64,000 nt of DNA from Dyella sp. GSA-30 (lineage in GTDB: Bacteria; Pseudomonadota; Gammaproteobacteria; Xanthomonadales; Rhodanobacteraceae). The notes under the pieces were generated by a model. That model worked only from the letters and a program-made list of their open reading frames with translations, had not been told where the DNA came from and did no database searches. The position numbers were made by a program, and so were the translations under genes. This document shows positions 33,901 through 36,979 of the stretch, piece by piece; the first letter of the stretch is position 1, and every line of letters starts with the position of its first letter. The stretch is from assembly GCF_027924605.1 (NCBI RefSeq), contig NZ_AP027042.1, forward strand, positions 3,821,524 to 3,885,523, given 5' to 3'.

Positions 33901-34689
33901 TTCGCCGCGCACATAGCCATTAGCGCGCTCGTCGAAGGTCTTGCAGCTGCCGTCCGGCGACAGCATGCCGGTCTTGGAGAATGAAATGAAATGCGTGGGA
34001 CTGCACAGCACGCTCACGCCACCGACCAGCGCCTGGTCGCATTCGCCACGACGGATGGCGTGGGCTGCCTTGTGCAGCGCGACCAACGAACTGGAGCACG
34101 CGGTATCGATCGGCAGGCTCGGGCCGTGCAAATTAAAGAAGTACGAGATGCGGTTGGGAATGAGTGCGGTGTGCGTGCCTGTGGAAACATGGCCTTCGAT
34201 GGCATCGAGGGCGTGCCTCAGGTGGTCTTCGTAGTCGAAGTTGAATACGCCGATATAGACGCCAGTATTCGTGCCGCTAAGTACCTTGGGATCGTAGCCC
34301 GCATCTTCCATGCACGCCCATGCCTGCTCCAACATGATCCGCTGTTGCGGATCCATCACCTGGGCTTCGCGCGCCGAGATGCCGAAGAAGTCCGCGTCGA
34401 AATACTCCACGCCGTCGACAAAGCCGCCCCACTTGCTGACCGACTTGTTCGTATCGCGCCCGTCGGCCGAATAGAACGCGTCCTTGTCCCAGCGGTTTTC
34501 CGGCACCTCGCTGATGCTGGACAGGCCGTTGCACAAGTTTTCCCAGAATGCCGCGTAGTTGTCCGCGCCCGGGAAACGGCAGGCCATACCGACGATGGCG
34601 ATATCGCCTCGATCGACACGGGGATCGCCAACCTCCTCACCAACGGCCTGCGACGGGATTTCCTGAGGCGGAATCTGACGGTCGTTCAT
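9955..34689 (-). CDS. Trans-AT PKS/NRPS hybrid megasynthase 1 (8244 aa)
   Basis: One protein of 8244 residues carrying seven modules and a release domain: KS-DH-ACP (about 26-1022), KS-DH-KR-ACP (1092-2501), KS-DH-KR-ACP (2550-3972), non-elongating KS-PCP (4034-4731), C-A-PCP for Thr (4756-5817), dual C/E-A-PCP for Ala (5864-6891), C-A-PCP for Asn (6909-7949) and TE (7964-8234). Each KS is followed by the flanking subdomain ending in YPFAREKxW-like sequence and no AT, the mark of trans-AT enzymes. It opens with a KS and no loading module, so it must take its starter from another protein. The start at 34689 was preferred to an ATG 72 bp upstream because AGGATAGG lies before it. It heads an operon with the P450, MATE and thioesterase genes. 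Expected product: a short conjugated acyl chain on D-Thr-Ala-Asn, released by the TE as acid or macrocycle. Confidence 0.96.
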   Translation of the reverse strand: MNDRQIPPQEIPSQAVGEEVGDPRVDRGDIAIVGMACRFPGADNYAAFWENLCNGLSSISEVPENRWDKDAFYSADGRDTNKSVSKWGGFVDGVEYFDADFFGISAREAQVMDPQQRIMLEQAWACMEDAGYDPKVLSGTNTGVYIGVFNFDYEDHLRHALDAIEGHVSTGTHTALIPNRISYFFNLHGPSLPIDTACSSSLVALHKAAHAIRRGECDQALVGGVSVLCSPTHFISFSKTGMLSPDGSCKTFDERANGYVRGEGAAMVLIKPLATAIRDKDRIVAVLRGTAVNHGGRARTVTYPGSLAQSNVIAAALREADVPVSSIGYVEAHGTGTPKGDPIEVEGLKLAFARVAADRGEVLNEQACGIASVKTNIGHLESVAGLAGMIKTILCMKHQAFPPLVHYQKLNPRIALDDSPFFIVDKAQPWPAKVDDRGVALPRRAGISSFGFGGVNSHVVIEEYVEPVEATPSEAAPESVLVVLSAKTMAVLRERVQQLLVAIASPEMRDASLADLAYTLQVGRQAMAARLALVVDSFEALQAQLEDWLTGQAQGVFVGELSAEKLAQTEPVTLIDGNLHAIAQAWVDGQAIDGASLHEVGKHRRLALPTYPFIREKHWVEAKPWLSASAPAAIHPLVHRNTSTMAGLRFSSRFTGKESFLADHVVQGVPTLPGAAQLEMLRVVAAHAIAANGQLRLKDIVWLRPVVGSSEPLDVNIALFPERAGEYSFELYDNADGDEAQVYSQGSVVRLIDTTSGARETHDLDVMRQQCAQAHLYATECYAAFDRMGLNYGPAHRGLGELFIGQGQALARITLPDAIKPIHEGYVLHHSVVDAALQATIGFQAHDAGHWNEATSMLPFALGSLDILSPCVDSMWAVIRRSTGSTSADVLQKFDIDLCDDTGVVCARLSEFCARTAGQKESAEPVQAVSPQRDEVVRAALTSSAPTDELQEKAIRYFVRLLSSALKRPAHSIDARAQMEAYGIDSILVMDLTRTLEEVFGPLSKTLLFEYQTIAALAGHFMENHRARLSEVLGDTPYDAPEPASPSEQDVPVVTTSASRRPRFGTNERGFQQASAQFGDIERFSPMAGKDVGEIAIIGVAGRYPQAANLEQFWANLSQGKDSITEIPVERWDHGLYYDADRSKTGKTYSKWGGFIDGVDLFDPLFFNISPREAELMDPQERLFLECVHATLEDAGYTRENVAEDSSVGVFVGVMYEEYQLYGAQEQARGNNLAMLNSAASVANRISYFCNFNGPSLALDTMCSSSLTAIHLACRSLQRGDCSVAVAGGVNVSVHPNKYLMLAQGKFISGKGRCESFGEGGEGYVPGEGVGAVLLKPLSQAIADGDHIYGVIKATAINHGGKTNGYTVPNPNAQAKVIERALREGGVDARSISYIEAHGTGTSLGDPIEIAGLSKAFRGWTQDKQFCAIGSAKSNIGHCESAAGIAGVTKVLLQLKHGQLAPSLHSSVLNPNIDFTGTPFVVQQELAPWPRPARDGTRIAGISSFGAGGANAHVVIEEYVAATVPRAIPGPALIVLSARDEDRLREQVQRLLEAITSDAAIDLLDLAYTLQLGREAMEERLGLVVGSLAELRTKLSAYGAGETGIEELYRGQVKQTKGALGALAGDEDMTAAVDAWMAKGKLGKLLDLWVKGLSIDWTKLYGETKPRRISLPTYPFARERYWIQVGNDRPLSASGIDKTLHPLLHRNTSSFSVQRFSTHFSGDEFVLADHVVRGARILPGVAQLEMARCAVSEAIEDECTLQLLDIAWLRPVVVDTDGLDLHIALMPQEGGSIRFEIYRDAEDGDSVIYSQGSVVAIDDAQPVAETMHDLVALREQCTSSMAAAQCYAAFDTLGLDYGPGFQGLSELHASPQHALAKIVLPAAVQATQEDYVLHPSLLDAALQATLGLMLAADEANALWLPATLGSLQVLTPGTPAWAVVQHSAGDIMGGTSRMFDIDLCDDKGAVCVRFNRLELRLTTGVTGSDKALQTLLVSPSWFTQPITNDAAVRMFAQHRVLLCGVNPDDADRLQAQMPEAICLPFGGDPSQGYEAAAVTLLELLQGLNSQPGQHLIQLVVPREGEGALLAGLGGMLRTAQVENPRLVGQLIEVETGQDVAQALAQNRDSLAVHIRYADGMRQVSGWAELPEATQTVAPWKAHGVYLITGGAGGLGLIFARDIARQAKGVTLILTGRSVMDERIQVKVRELETLGAVVRYHAVDVADKAAITQLVHSLPEEYESLDGIIHSAGVLRDSFLIKKTRQQLHEVFSAKVAGTLNLDGASADIALDCFIVFSSITAAIGNVGQADYAAANAFMDAFAHYRSGLVGRGRRRGRTLSINWPLWAEGGMQVDDATRSYLLRDIGMAPLPTATGTAALAQALRSDSSQVLVVEGLLHRLKATLSMADAPVAPATVVVETDNTERTSEDLREKTIRHLARTLSATLKLPAHKIDTSAQLDTYGIDSVMIMDLTAKLEKDFGSLPKTLFFEYQTLAALSDYFLKQHQAILLDLLGEKAIVAAPVAAAKPVNQRRGTSILQNRSRFASRHVQPAQDAIAIIGLAGRYPQAGDVETFWRNLSEGKDSITEIPPERWDWHRYYDADRSKLGTTYSKWGGFLDEVDKFDPLFFNISPREAELMDPQERLFLECVHATLEDAGYTRDNVAEERGVGVFVGVMYEEYQLYGAQAQARGQNVSVSNTAASIANRISYYCNFNGPSLALDTMCSSSLTAIHLACQSLQRGNCAVAIAGGVNVSIHPNKYLMLAQGKFISGKGRCESFGEGGEGYVPGEGVGAVLLKPFSQAIADGDHIYGVIKATAINHGGKTNGYTVPNPNTQAQVIERALREGGVDARSISYIEAHGTGTSLGDPIEIAGLSKAFGQWTQDRQFCAIGSAKSNIGHCESAAGIAGVTKVLLQLKHRQLAPSLHSSVLNPNIDFAATPFVVQQTLSPWERPILEQGAVKRAYPRTAGISSFGAGGANAHVVIEEYEPQLQAAAFSTGPALVLLSARSEERLRKQVDRLRTFLATRQEDATLRLHDLAYTLQVGREAMDERLALMVSSLEELREKLGAYVAGETGIDELYRGQAKRTREVLSAFADDEEIATAVDTWIAKGKLGKLLDVWVKGLSIDWAKLYGSARPHRISLPTYPFARERYWIQTGDERAVVPSAAGMALHPLLHRNTSDVAGLRFSTHLTGEEFFLADHVVRGAHILPGVAQLEMARCAAREALGEDNGLQLRDIAWIRPIIVGSSGLDLHIALYPEDSGELPFEIYSDGEDGEPVIHSQGVIANGNPVVSTLHDLAALREKCVVSRLDGPQCYALFEQMGLRYGPTFQGLSDLLVGPVQALARIVLPESAPTQGYGLHPSLLDAALQATLGLQIGPAIELTPMLPFALGTLDVLHPCTSSMWAVVRHSAGSKSGDAVQQLDIDLCDEHGKVCVRFGRFSLRPMTAAVAQRPAEPRVAADTLSQTLLFRPAWNPLSAAEVADPGYVRHVVLLGVDADDVERQLPGVVCVRLTAENDVARRFGAAANVLLEQLQMLNGQSGKRLLQVVVRDRDMLQGLAGMLRTAQLENPNITGQLVCVEAGQNIVQAVLENRGSDAQYVRYVHGERQVAGWAEYTEAGEARSPWKSQGVYLITGGAGGLGLIFARDIASQVRNPVLILTGRSALNDRIQANVRQLETLGAVVRYHAVDVTDAAALTQLVRSIPEEFESLDGIIHSAGVVRDGFIVKKTQQQLREVLSAKVTGTLNLDEASRDMALDCFICFSSIAGALGNVGQADYAAANAFMDAFAHHRSDLVAQGLRHGRTLSVNWPLWDEGGMQVDAATRDMLAQQLGMQALASDSGVRALKQAMASGLNQLVVVAGEATRIRHVLLGKPQEAAPALPVAAVDQRDATTSQADQTLPEKLKRALVGTVSSLIKVKPEDIDGETPLMEYGFDSITLTEFGNALNRQYRLELKPTIFFEYPTLAGLVDYLLREHAILLAPQLEVVRSASPATVTVAATSVPVSAPVPAQKLRRTRGWKRSGAVQAGAPAAATRFDVAIIGLSGRYPGAADVNQFWDNLVAGRSSVSEVPLERWDNSLVFDEQKQQPGKTYSKWAGLLDDADCFDRLFFNITPGEARLISPQERLFMQEVYASIEDAGYTPEGLCQSRKIGTFVGVLNESYATGVRFWSIANRISYLLNFQGPSMAVDTACSSSLTAVHLAIESLRSGDSEVAIAGGVNLLVTPDHMIGLSALTMLSSDNQCKPFAADADGFVDSEAVGALVLKPLQRAVADGDHIYGVIKGSAINSGGKSHGYMTPNPNMQAQLVSDALERAGVDARAVSYVEAQGTGSHMGDPIEIAGLTRAFRNWTQDKQFCAIGSAKSNIGHSESASGFVGISKVVMQMKHRALVPSLHADALNPNIPFADTPFVVQRSLADWPRPMVNIDGQAREYPRIAGVSSFGAGGANAHLVIEEYVVPTEAGRVAHGPAMVVLSARDSDRLQEQVQRLLSVIAPPVDLALADVAYTLQVGREVMEERLGLLVESLDDLRLKLRAYAEGKTDVEGVYRGKAKRQAMALFSGDEDINDAVHAWAAKGKFGKLLDLWVRGFNVDWNALYGAGGMARPRRVSLPTYPFARERYWTDVPYPDAPDTLVAAGLSSTRPHASASVVPPAHTLPKEQAPALEASQEQRMVAIWQELFGRPSIEMDDDFFELGGHSLLATQLMSRIYTEFGVELPVSAIFDAPTVEALAATIKGAAPALAVVQEMPSAIRPIGRDAPLPLSFAQQRLWFLDQYEARREIYNIPVTAHLTGRLDVDALSYTLNEIVRRHEALRTVFAIVDDEPVQRFHPDLPLALKVIDLSGSPPAEREAQLQLRVQEETVKPFDLVTGPLIRASLIRLTEVDHTLLLTMHHIVSDGWSMGVVAREMVALYRAFMEGRPLPLPELPIQYADFAHWQRDWLRGEVLERQLSYWKRQLADSPSLLALPTDRPRPVQSSHIGATLPFALPAALVSSLQALGRQTQSTLFMTLCAAFNVLLARYSGQSDICIGTPIANRNRADIEDLIGFFVNTLVLRTQVDLSLDFNGLLQQVRQHTLDAYAHQDVPFEQLVEVLQPERHTSYTPLFQVMLVLQNMPMGEMAMPGLSMTMLESKGATAKFDLTLTLTEGEEGLFGCFEYSTELFEAHTIERMAGHFTRLLQAIVADPGCAVGRLPMLDDAERHQLLHIFNDTGMVSAGVQPGMQMLHELFEAQAARTPDRIAVTYEDVSLSYAELNAQANRLARHLRQRGVGPDVLVGLCVERSVAMIVGLLGVLKAGGAYVPLDPTYPAERLSYALTDSAPVAVIVDGKENLQQSVQDILQTSTAPVIDLRNDAGAWAHADANNLDNAALGLQPHHLAYIIYTSGSTGKPKGVMVAHGNVVRLLSATDHWYGFGGDDVWTLFHSYAFDFSVWEIWGALAYGGKLVVVPQGVTRSPSDFYELLCTQGVTVLNQTPSAFRQLIAAQGDSARTHHLRYVIFGGEALELSTLKPWYERPANAATRLVNMYGITETTVHVTYLPIEPADAHRAGPSPIGRQIPDLQIYVLDTHREPVPLGVAGELYVGGAGVARGYLNRAELTAERFMANPFVDDPQARLYKTGDVGRWLADGSIEYLGRNDEQVKIRGFRIELGEIEARIADHPAVSEVVVLAREDQPGDKRLVAYVVARTGQTLPDEAQLRATVGRTLPEYMVPNHFVMLERMPLTANGKTDRKALPAPGTVRNDEKYVAPRTSTEEIIAGIWAEVLKLDKVGVHDDFFALGGHSLLAIALIQRMRRVDLSVDIRTFFVEPTVAALALATQKGGADIVVPANGIPQECAHITPDMVTLATLDGADIAAIEAGVPGGAANIKDIYPLSPAQEGIFFHHLMAEERDAYVMEMLWAFETRGHLDAFASALETVIARHDAFRTAIAWEGLAEPMQVVWRRAPLILEEVELVQDDDVAAQLRARYNPLNYRLDVRQAPLLRCFVAEDGAHGRWLMQIMLHHLIDDNTSLKLLMDELRTILHGHEVTLPEPLPFRNFVAQAQSGVSQAEHESFFRSMLAQVDEPTAPFGLLNVQGDGADIAEAQQQVDPTLARRLRQLARKLGVSAASLMHLAWAQVLSQLSGRQDVVFGTVLFGRMQSGEGSDRVLGIFINTLPVCIQTGTKSVLDGVRDTHVLLTQLLRHEHASLALAQRASGVVAPTPLFSSLFNYRHNVGADSVLTEELPGMQLLNVKERTNYPCMMSVDDAGDGFGLAVQISDGERARRVCQYMHTVLEHLADALESSPEASIESLKVMPTAERDRLLHAWNDTATISTETNRTQTLQALFEAQVARTPDSMALMHNGVALSYAELNRRANQLAHHLRSLGVGPDVLVGVCMTRTPDLIACLLGVLKAGGAYVPLDPAYPAGRIATMLVDAEPRVLLTQQHLLSDLPPVEGMTVFCIDADAALLAGCRDDNPAAVAVGDHLAYVIYTSGSTGKPKGVAIQHRNAVTFIHWALATFDGDSLDKVLASTSICFDLSIFEIFGPLSRGGSSWLVDNILDFAERADTLPVTLINTVPSAMAEVRRNKTLPASVKVVNLAGEALSNTLVQSLYRQASVEKIYNLYGPSEDTTYSTFTLVEKGSSTPVSIGRPIANTQTYILDAQGEPVPMGVAGELFIAGDGLARGYLKRPELTAEKFVPNPFSAMPGARMYRTGDLVQYRADGQIEYLGRIDHQVKIRGFRIELGEIEAALQTLASEVVVLAREDNAGDKRLVAYLVAHDGQPLPDETHLRTILSQTLPEYMVPSYFITLDRMPLTPNGKVNRGALPAPDMTRSDEGYVAPRTPAEEIMAGIWAEVLKLDKVGIHDDFFALGGHSLLATQLMSRIRRALQVELPLRALFDAPSIVMLMRKMVDAEAGGGAPSLQRANRDRPLALSFAQQRLWFLDQLDRQSALYNIPVALRLKGHLDVVALARTLNEILRRHEALRTCFADDDGSPVQVVMSCVDLPLAISDLSDLPVKERAVEAQRLSMEEAQTRFDLEADLLIRGALLRLDTEEHVLLLTMHHIVSDGWSMGVVVREMAALYQAFTEGRPSPLSELSIQYADFAQWQREWLQGDVLERQLSYWKRQLADSPSLLALPTDRPRPAQSSHIGATLPFELPATLVSGLQALSRRTQSTLFMTLCAAFNVLLARYSGQSDICIGTPIANRNRAEVEDLIGFFVNTLVLRTQVDLSLDFHSLLQQVRQHTLDAYAHQDVPFEQLVEALQPERHTSYSPLFQVMLVLQNVPMDELALPGLSMNLLAHESALAKFDITLTLTEERDGLHGSFEYSTELFDARTIERMAGHFTQLLQAIVAEPERAVGQLAMLGEAERHQLVATFNATDMAYPHVHALHELFEAQVARTPNQLAVIVEDASVSYAELNAQANRLARHLREQGVGPDVLVGLCVERSVAMIVGMLAVWKAGGAYVPLDPAYPPERLATILDDAKPAVVLTQQHLRDRLPNSPVFCLDGDAGMLRSYADDNLDNQTSATRMAYVLYTSGSTGKPKGVMVAHGSLSNYVWHAVREYLGEDIVGSVVSSPLGFDATVTTLLPPLMVGKPMVLLADDERTLPQLSARLFASGAPWLFKITPAHLEALSYMDRAEAAGDAAHCIVIGGEQLTLATLRRWKGELLPAATFVNEYGPTEATVGCSIWSLSDAAVLETLGGVAAPIGRAIGNTQLYVLGEGMQLQPMGSVGELYIGGDGVALGYLGRASLTEERFVADPFTDRSGARLYRTGDLVRYRADGELEFLGRGDDQVKLRGFRIELGEIEQQLAALADVQAATVMLREDIPGEKRLVAYVVPSQGRGQVAAYRTGLAQRLPDYMLPSSYVILEALPLTVNGKVDRKALPVPDLTQSDAVHLAPRTPTEQIIADIWIDVLKVKHISVSDDFFRLGGHSLLAVQLVSQLRKRAGIDLELRHLFTHPTLGALAAFVDASKPPSRHPNLVPIRPHGHATPLFLIHPIGGEVQYAFDLARYLDADQPVYALAASGIAAGETPQASIVDMARTYLDAMRQVQASGPYLIAGWSLGGMIAYEIAHQLLAMGETVNFVGMIDTGSSPYLRAQLRAANVAEFDECSALMHWVVDLYPVGRDMRQHSAYGELTELADSKDIDAMISLCQREALLPEHLDMPLVRRILAVYRAGGKAAEQYTAPPAAVTVTFFAADRNEGEDVTFGWRDVLGGRLEVTSIGGSHLSIVKPPLIEILAREISGRLKRRSQSAELSLV
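9990..10800 (-). other. Synthase 1 thioesterase (release) domain
   Basis: Begins near PLFLIHPIGG; the nucleophile is in GWSLGG (10543-10561) and the catalytic His in GGSHLS (10047-10065). It releases the finished chain by hydrolysis or cyclisation. The half after the MIDTGS stretch differs strongly from the TE of synthase 2, while the preceding half is almost identical. Confidence 0.9.
10471..13235. repeat. C-A(Asn)-PCP-TE repeat, copy in synthase 1
   Basis: About 2.77 kb closely matching 39011-41784 (offset 28540, then 28549 after a small indel). Similarity drops sharply at the low-coordinate end, within the TE. Confidence 0.82.
10845..13965 (-). other. Synthase 1 module 7: C-A(Asn)-PCP
   Basis: The C domain has LSFAQQRLWFLD and HHIVSDG, an LCL-type pattern. 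Reading the A-domain pocket gives D-A-T-K-V-G-E-V-G(-K), which fits asparagine codes; Asp is the alternative. The PCP has the serine in LGGHSLL (near 10935-10965). Confidence 0.8.
14020..17100 (-). other. Synthase 1 module 6: dual C/E-A(Ala)-PCP
   Basis: The condensation domain opens with YPLSPAQEG and carries HHLMAEERD, close to the dual condensation/epimerisation signature HH(I/L)xxxxGD. Its catalytic motif is HHLIDDN instead of HHxxxDG. It should turn the preceding Thr into the D-form before condensation. The A pocket reads D-L-F-N-N-A-L-T-Y(-K), an alanine code; Gly is the alternative. Confidence 0.75.
14440..15290. repeat. Alanine A-domain core repeat, copy in synthase 1
   Basis: About 0.85 kb nearly identical to 42986-43836 (offset 28546); outside this block the two A domains diverge quickly. 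Confidence 0.8.
17240..20425 (-). other. Synthase 1 module 5: C-A(Thr)-PCP
   Basis: The C domain (LSFAQQRLWFLD, HHIVSDG) receives the polyketide from the KS0-PCP unit. The A pocket reads D-F-W-N-I-G-M-V-H(-K), the standard threonine code. PCP serine in LGGHSLL near 17355-17385. Confidence 0.88.
20500..22590 (-). other. Synthase 1 module 4: non-elongating KS0-PCP
   Basis: The KS keeps its cysteine (TACSSS, near 22110-22131) and the later GHSES histidine, but the first catalytic His is Gln: EAQGTGS (near 21690-21725) in place of EAHGTGT. Such KS0 domains pass the chain on without extending it. The attached carrier (LGGHSLL, near 20595-20625) is of NRPS type, so this is a hand-over unit between the polyketide and peptide halves. 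Confidence 0.85.
22775..27043 (-). other. Synthase 1 module 3: KS-DH-KR-ACP
   Basis: KS with TMCSSS and intact HGTGT and GHCES motifs; DH with the HxxxGxxxxP motif near 25063-25100; KR with GGAGGLG near 23775-23800 and catalytic Ser and Tyr present (SSIAG, DYAAAN). The VRD motif at the LDD position keeps the aspartate of B-type KRs. ACP serine in YGFDS near 22880-22900. Predicted to add one double bond. Confidence 0.88.
27190..31415 (-). other. Synthase 1 module 2: KS-DH-KR-ACP
   Basis: Same layout as module 3: KS with TMCSSS (near 30889-30912), DH motif near 29465-29505, KR with GGAGGLG near 28175-28205 and an LRD motif (B-type), ACP serine in YGIDS near 27300-27320. Predicted to add one double bond. 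Confidence 0.88.
31625..34612 (-). other. Synthase 1 module 1: KS-DH-ACP (no KR, no loading domain)
   Basis: KS with TACSSS (Cys at 34096-34098), intact HGTGT and GHLES motifs and FGFGGVNSH near its end. The DH has DHVVQGVPTLPG (32673-32702) and DAALQ. The ACP has YGIDS near 31730-31747. No KR fold lies between DH and ACP, so the DH lacks an in-module source of hydroxyl substrate. Confidence 0.85.
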
Positions 34690-35556
34690 GATCGTACCTA
34701 TCCTGTGGTGTGTTCTTCGGACACTGCTTGCATCGATCTTGCGGTAGCCGGCTTTGTTCATCGGCCAAGAGGGCGAATCGGAGCGGAGCTATCGATTTTT
34801 CGACTTTTTCTTATGTGTGAGATCGTCGGTCTAGACATCGCCGCCTATTGCGTACACAGCTCCGTATCGTCGCCAGATGGAGACATGAGTTGGGGCGATT
34901 GAACCGGCGTATAGCCCGCACTTCAGTGACGTCGCTATCGCCGCGGCAAAAGACCTACATGCCGCCTCGCCGTTGCGAGCCGATTGTCTGCTTACTACAT
35001 GGCAGAGATGATTCGTACCGCGCTCTGAATGCCGCGACGGAGGGGCTTGTGCCTGATAAAGGTGCGCAATGAAGAGCCTGACGGCTGCTTTCACCTTGTG
35101 CAGAAAAGAGCTTGCTATCGCCGATGACGGCGTAGCTGCGACTGCTGCGGGGGACGGCGGCGTTACGGCGGCTCAGTCGGATACGACGCGACTGTTCGCA
35201 CTGCCGTTGTATACAGCGCGGCCGCCTGAAAGCTGCGGACGCATCAATCCCAGTGTTCTCCATGTACCCCTCGCCCTGAGTTGCCACCCGGCATCGCTCA
35301 TCGCCTCGAAAGCAATGATTTCGTTATCTATCTGCCGTTGTACGGACCGACAAAAATGGCTCCGGTCACGTATGGAACCCGCAGATAGTTCCATGCCACA
35401 GCGAGTCCCCTTTCTCGCCGTCCCTATACTTCGAATAATGCGGGTCTATTTGTCAATAAGCAAAAACTTGCGATACATCGCAATATTTTGCCAACCCCTA
35501 CTCAGAGGTTATTCCCTGCCACGACAGGCACCCGTGGCCGCATGCTTCGCTTACCC
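34690..35556. other. Intergenic region between the two synthase units
   Basis: 867 bp between synthase 1 and the second MATE gene. Open frames here are short and have no recognisable protein features; I see no gene. It should contain the promoter of the synthase 1 operon and the end of the synthase 2 operon transcript, but I found no convincing -35/-10 pair or T-tailed terminator. The part near 35430-35515 is clearly richer in A and T and holds the palindrome at 35468-35483. Confidence 0.7.
35468..35483. promoter_or_regulatory. Operator-like palindrome TTGCGAT-AC-ATCGCAA
   Basis: Two perfect 7-bp arms with a 2-bp spacer in an AT-rich stretch, 74 bp beyond the MATE copy B stop and about 780 bp upstream of the synthase 1 start. 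The size and symmetry fit a dimeric repressor or activator site. The binding protein is unknown and no second copy was noticed in the other intergenic gaps. Confidence 0.4.
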
Positions 35557-36951
35557 TCAAGTCCTGGCTTGTGCCAGCACGATCGCGTTCTGACGATGCT
35601 TTACCGCGAACCATATTCGCCAGAAATACAGTGCGCCAATGATCGCCTCGAAGGCCGAACCGATAACCCAGCTGGTTGGAAGGAAATCCGCATTACCAAC
35701 ATGCCGCATCGTCGTCATGTAGATTGTCGGGATGCTGAGTACCCACATCAGGATCAACCGCGTAACGAACAGAAACCTGGTCAAGCCGAAGGCTTCCAAT
35801 ACCGCCGAGCCCGTCATCGAAAATGCAAACGCCAGCGAATACGTCCAAAGTATCTGCGATGTGGCGATAGATGCCCGCCTTATCTCTTCTGGCTTGTCAC
35901 TCAAGCCGAAAGGATCGAGTAGCAGGCCCGGCGTGGCTATCTGGAAGAACGAAATCACCACGACATATGTGAGCTCGATCGCCAGCGTTGCGAAGATTAT
36001 CTTCGGTATCTGCGGATAATCGTTTTCGCCGAGCGCATTTCCGCATAACACGCTGCATCCGATACTCAGACCAATCAGCGGAATGATACCGATGTAATTC
36101 ACCGTCAAGTTGACGTTGTTGGCTGCGAGGGCAATCGCTCCGAGCCCCGCAATGATCCAGATGAAGGCCGCATTCCCAAGATTGGAAAGGCCGGTGGATA
36201 TACCCAGGTTGAAGCCTTTGATGATACGCGGAAGCACGTCCGTCAACGTGAGGCCGTTGCGCTTGAGTACCACGCCTTTCAAATTGCTCCAGACATCGCG
36301 TGGCACGTAGGCCAGATAGCAGACCAGAATCGCCAGGGTGCCGAGCAGGGTTCCGATGGCCGAGCCGCGCATGCCCAGTTCAGGCAAACCGAATTTGCCA
36401 AACACCAGACCGATCGTCATGAAGATCACTACCGCCTGACCGATCAGACCGGCGATCAACGTGATGCGCGTTTTACCGATGCCATTGAAATAGGAAGAGA
36501 ACGCCATGTTCAAGGTCATGGCGCTACCAAAGTAGGCCGACCAGTAAAGGAACTGCGACTCCAGCCGGGTGACGGATGGCGGCCGGTGACTCAGGAAGGG
36601 AATCTGCTCGAGAAGCGGCGCCAACAACAATAAGATGACCGCGAAGGCGACACCGACCACGATGCCGATCGCCGCCTGGTAAGCCGCCTCGCCCTGCCCG
36701 GATCGTCCATACGCCTGTGCCACGCATGACCGCGAGAACCCGACTACGGCAGTGAAAAAGCCGACGATCGCCATCGCGGTATAAATCGCCGGACCGGAGG
36801 CAGCCAACGAGTCGATCGAATATCTCGCCAGGCAGATTCGGTCGACAAGCAGCATGATCATGTTGCCTACCATTGAACCCATCAACGGCATGGACACGTT
36901 CAAGATTTTTTTGGCTATTCGAAAATCGAAGCCAACGCTAGTGGGGTTCAA
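35557..36951 (-). CDS. MATE-family efflux transporter (copy B)
   Basis: A 464-residue paralogue of the transporter at 7034-8431, alignable from end to end (for example LVDRICLARYS and SFSRSCVAQAxGRSGQG-like stretches in both). About 12 membrane helices, MATE family; probable exporter or immunity pump for the product of synthase 2. The start is TTG at 36951 with GGGA about 7 nt upstream, mirroring copy A. It lies 28 bp behind P450 copy B and closes the visible synthase 2 operon; no thioesterase gene follows here, unlike in the first unit. Confidence 0.92.
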   Translation of the reverse strand: MNPTSVGFDFRIAKKILNVSMPLMGSMVGNMIMLLVDRICLARYSIDSLAASGPAIYTAMAIVGFFTAVVGFSRSCVAQAYGRSGQGEAAYQAAIGIVVGVAFAVILLLLAPLLEQIPFLSHRPPSVTRLESQFLYWSAYFGSAMTLNMAFSSYFNGIGKTRITLIAGLIGQAVVIFMTIGLVFGKFGLPELGMRGSAIGTLLGTLAILVCYLAYVPRDVWSNLKGVVLKRNGLTLTDVLPRIIKGFNLGISTGLSNLGNAAFIWIIAGLGAIALAANNVNLTVNYIGIIPLIGLSIGCSVLCGNALGENDYPQIPKIIFATLAIELTYVVVISFFQIATPGLLLDPFGLSDKPEEIRRASIATSQILWTYSLAFAFSMTGSAVLEAFGLTRFLFVTRLILMWVLSIPTIYMTTMRHVGNADFLPTSWVIGSAFEAIIGALYFWRIWFAVKHRQNAIVLAQART

Positions 36952-36979
36952 TGCGATGTCCCATGAGATGCCACGGTTG

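Noticed and set aside
9955-34761. Upstream ATG at 34761 as start of synthase 1
   Set aside because: No ribosome site precedes it, and the 24 added residues have no similarity to KS N-termini; the ATG at 34689 has AGGATAGG upstream.
35518-35538. Stem-loop GCCACG-N9-CGTGGC after the MATE copy B stop as a terminator
   Set aside because: Only a 6-bp stem with a 9-nt loop and no T-run on either strand; too weak to call.
35069-35593. 174-codon plus-strand frame in the gap between units
   Set aside because: It overlaps the end of the MATE gene and has no recognisable motif; base composition alone explains it.
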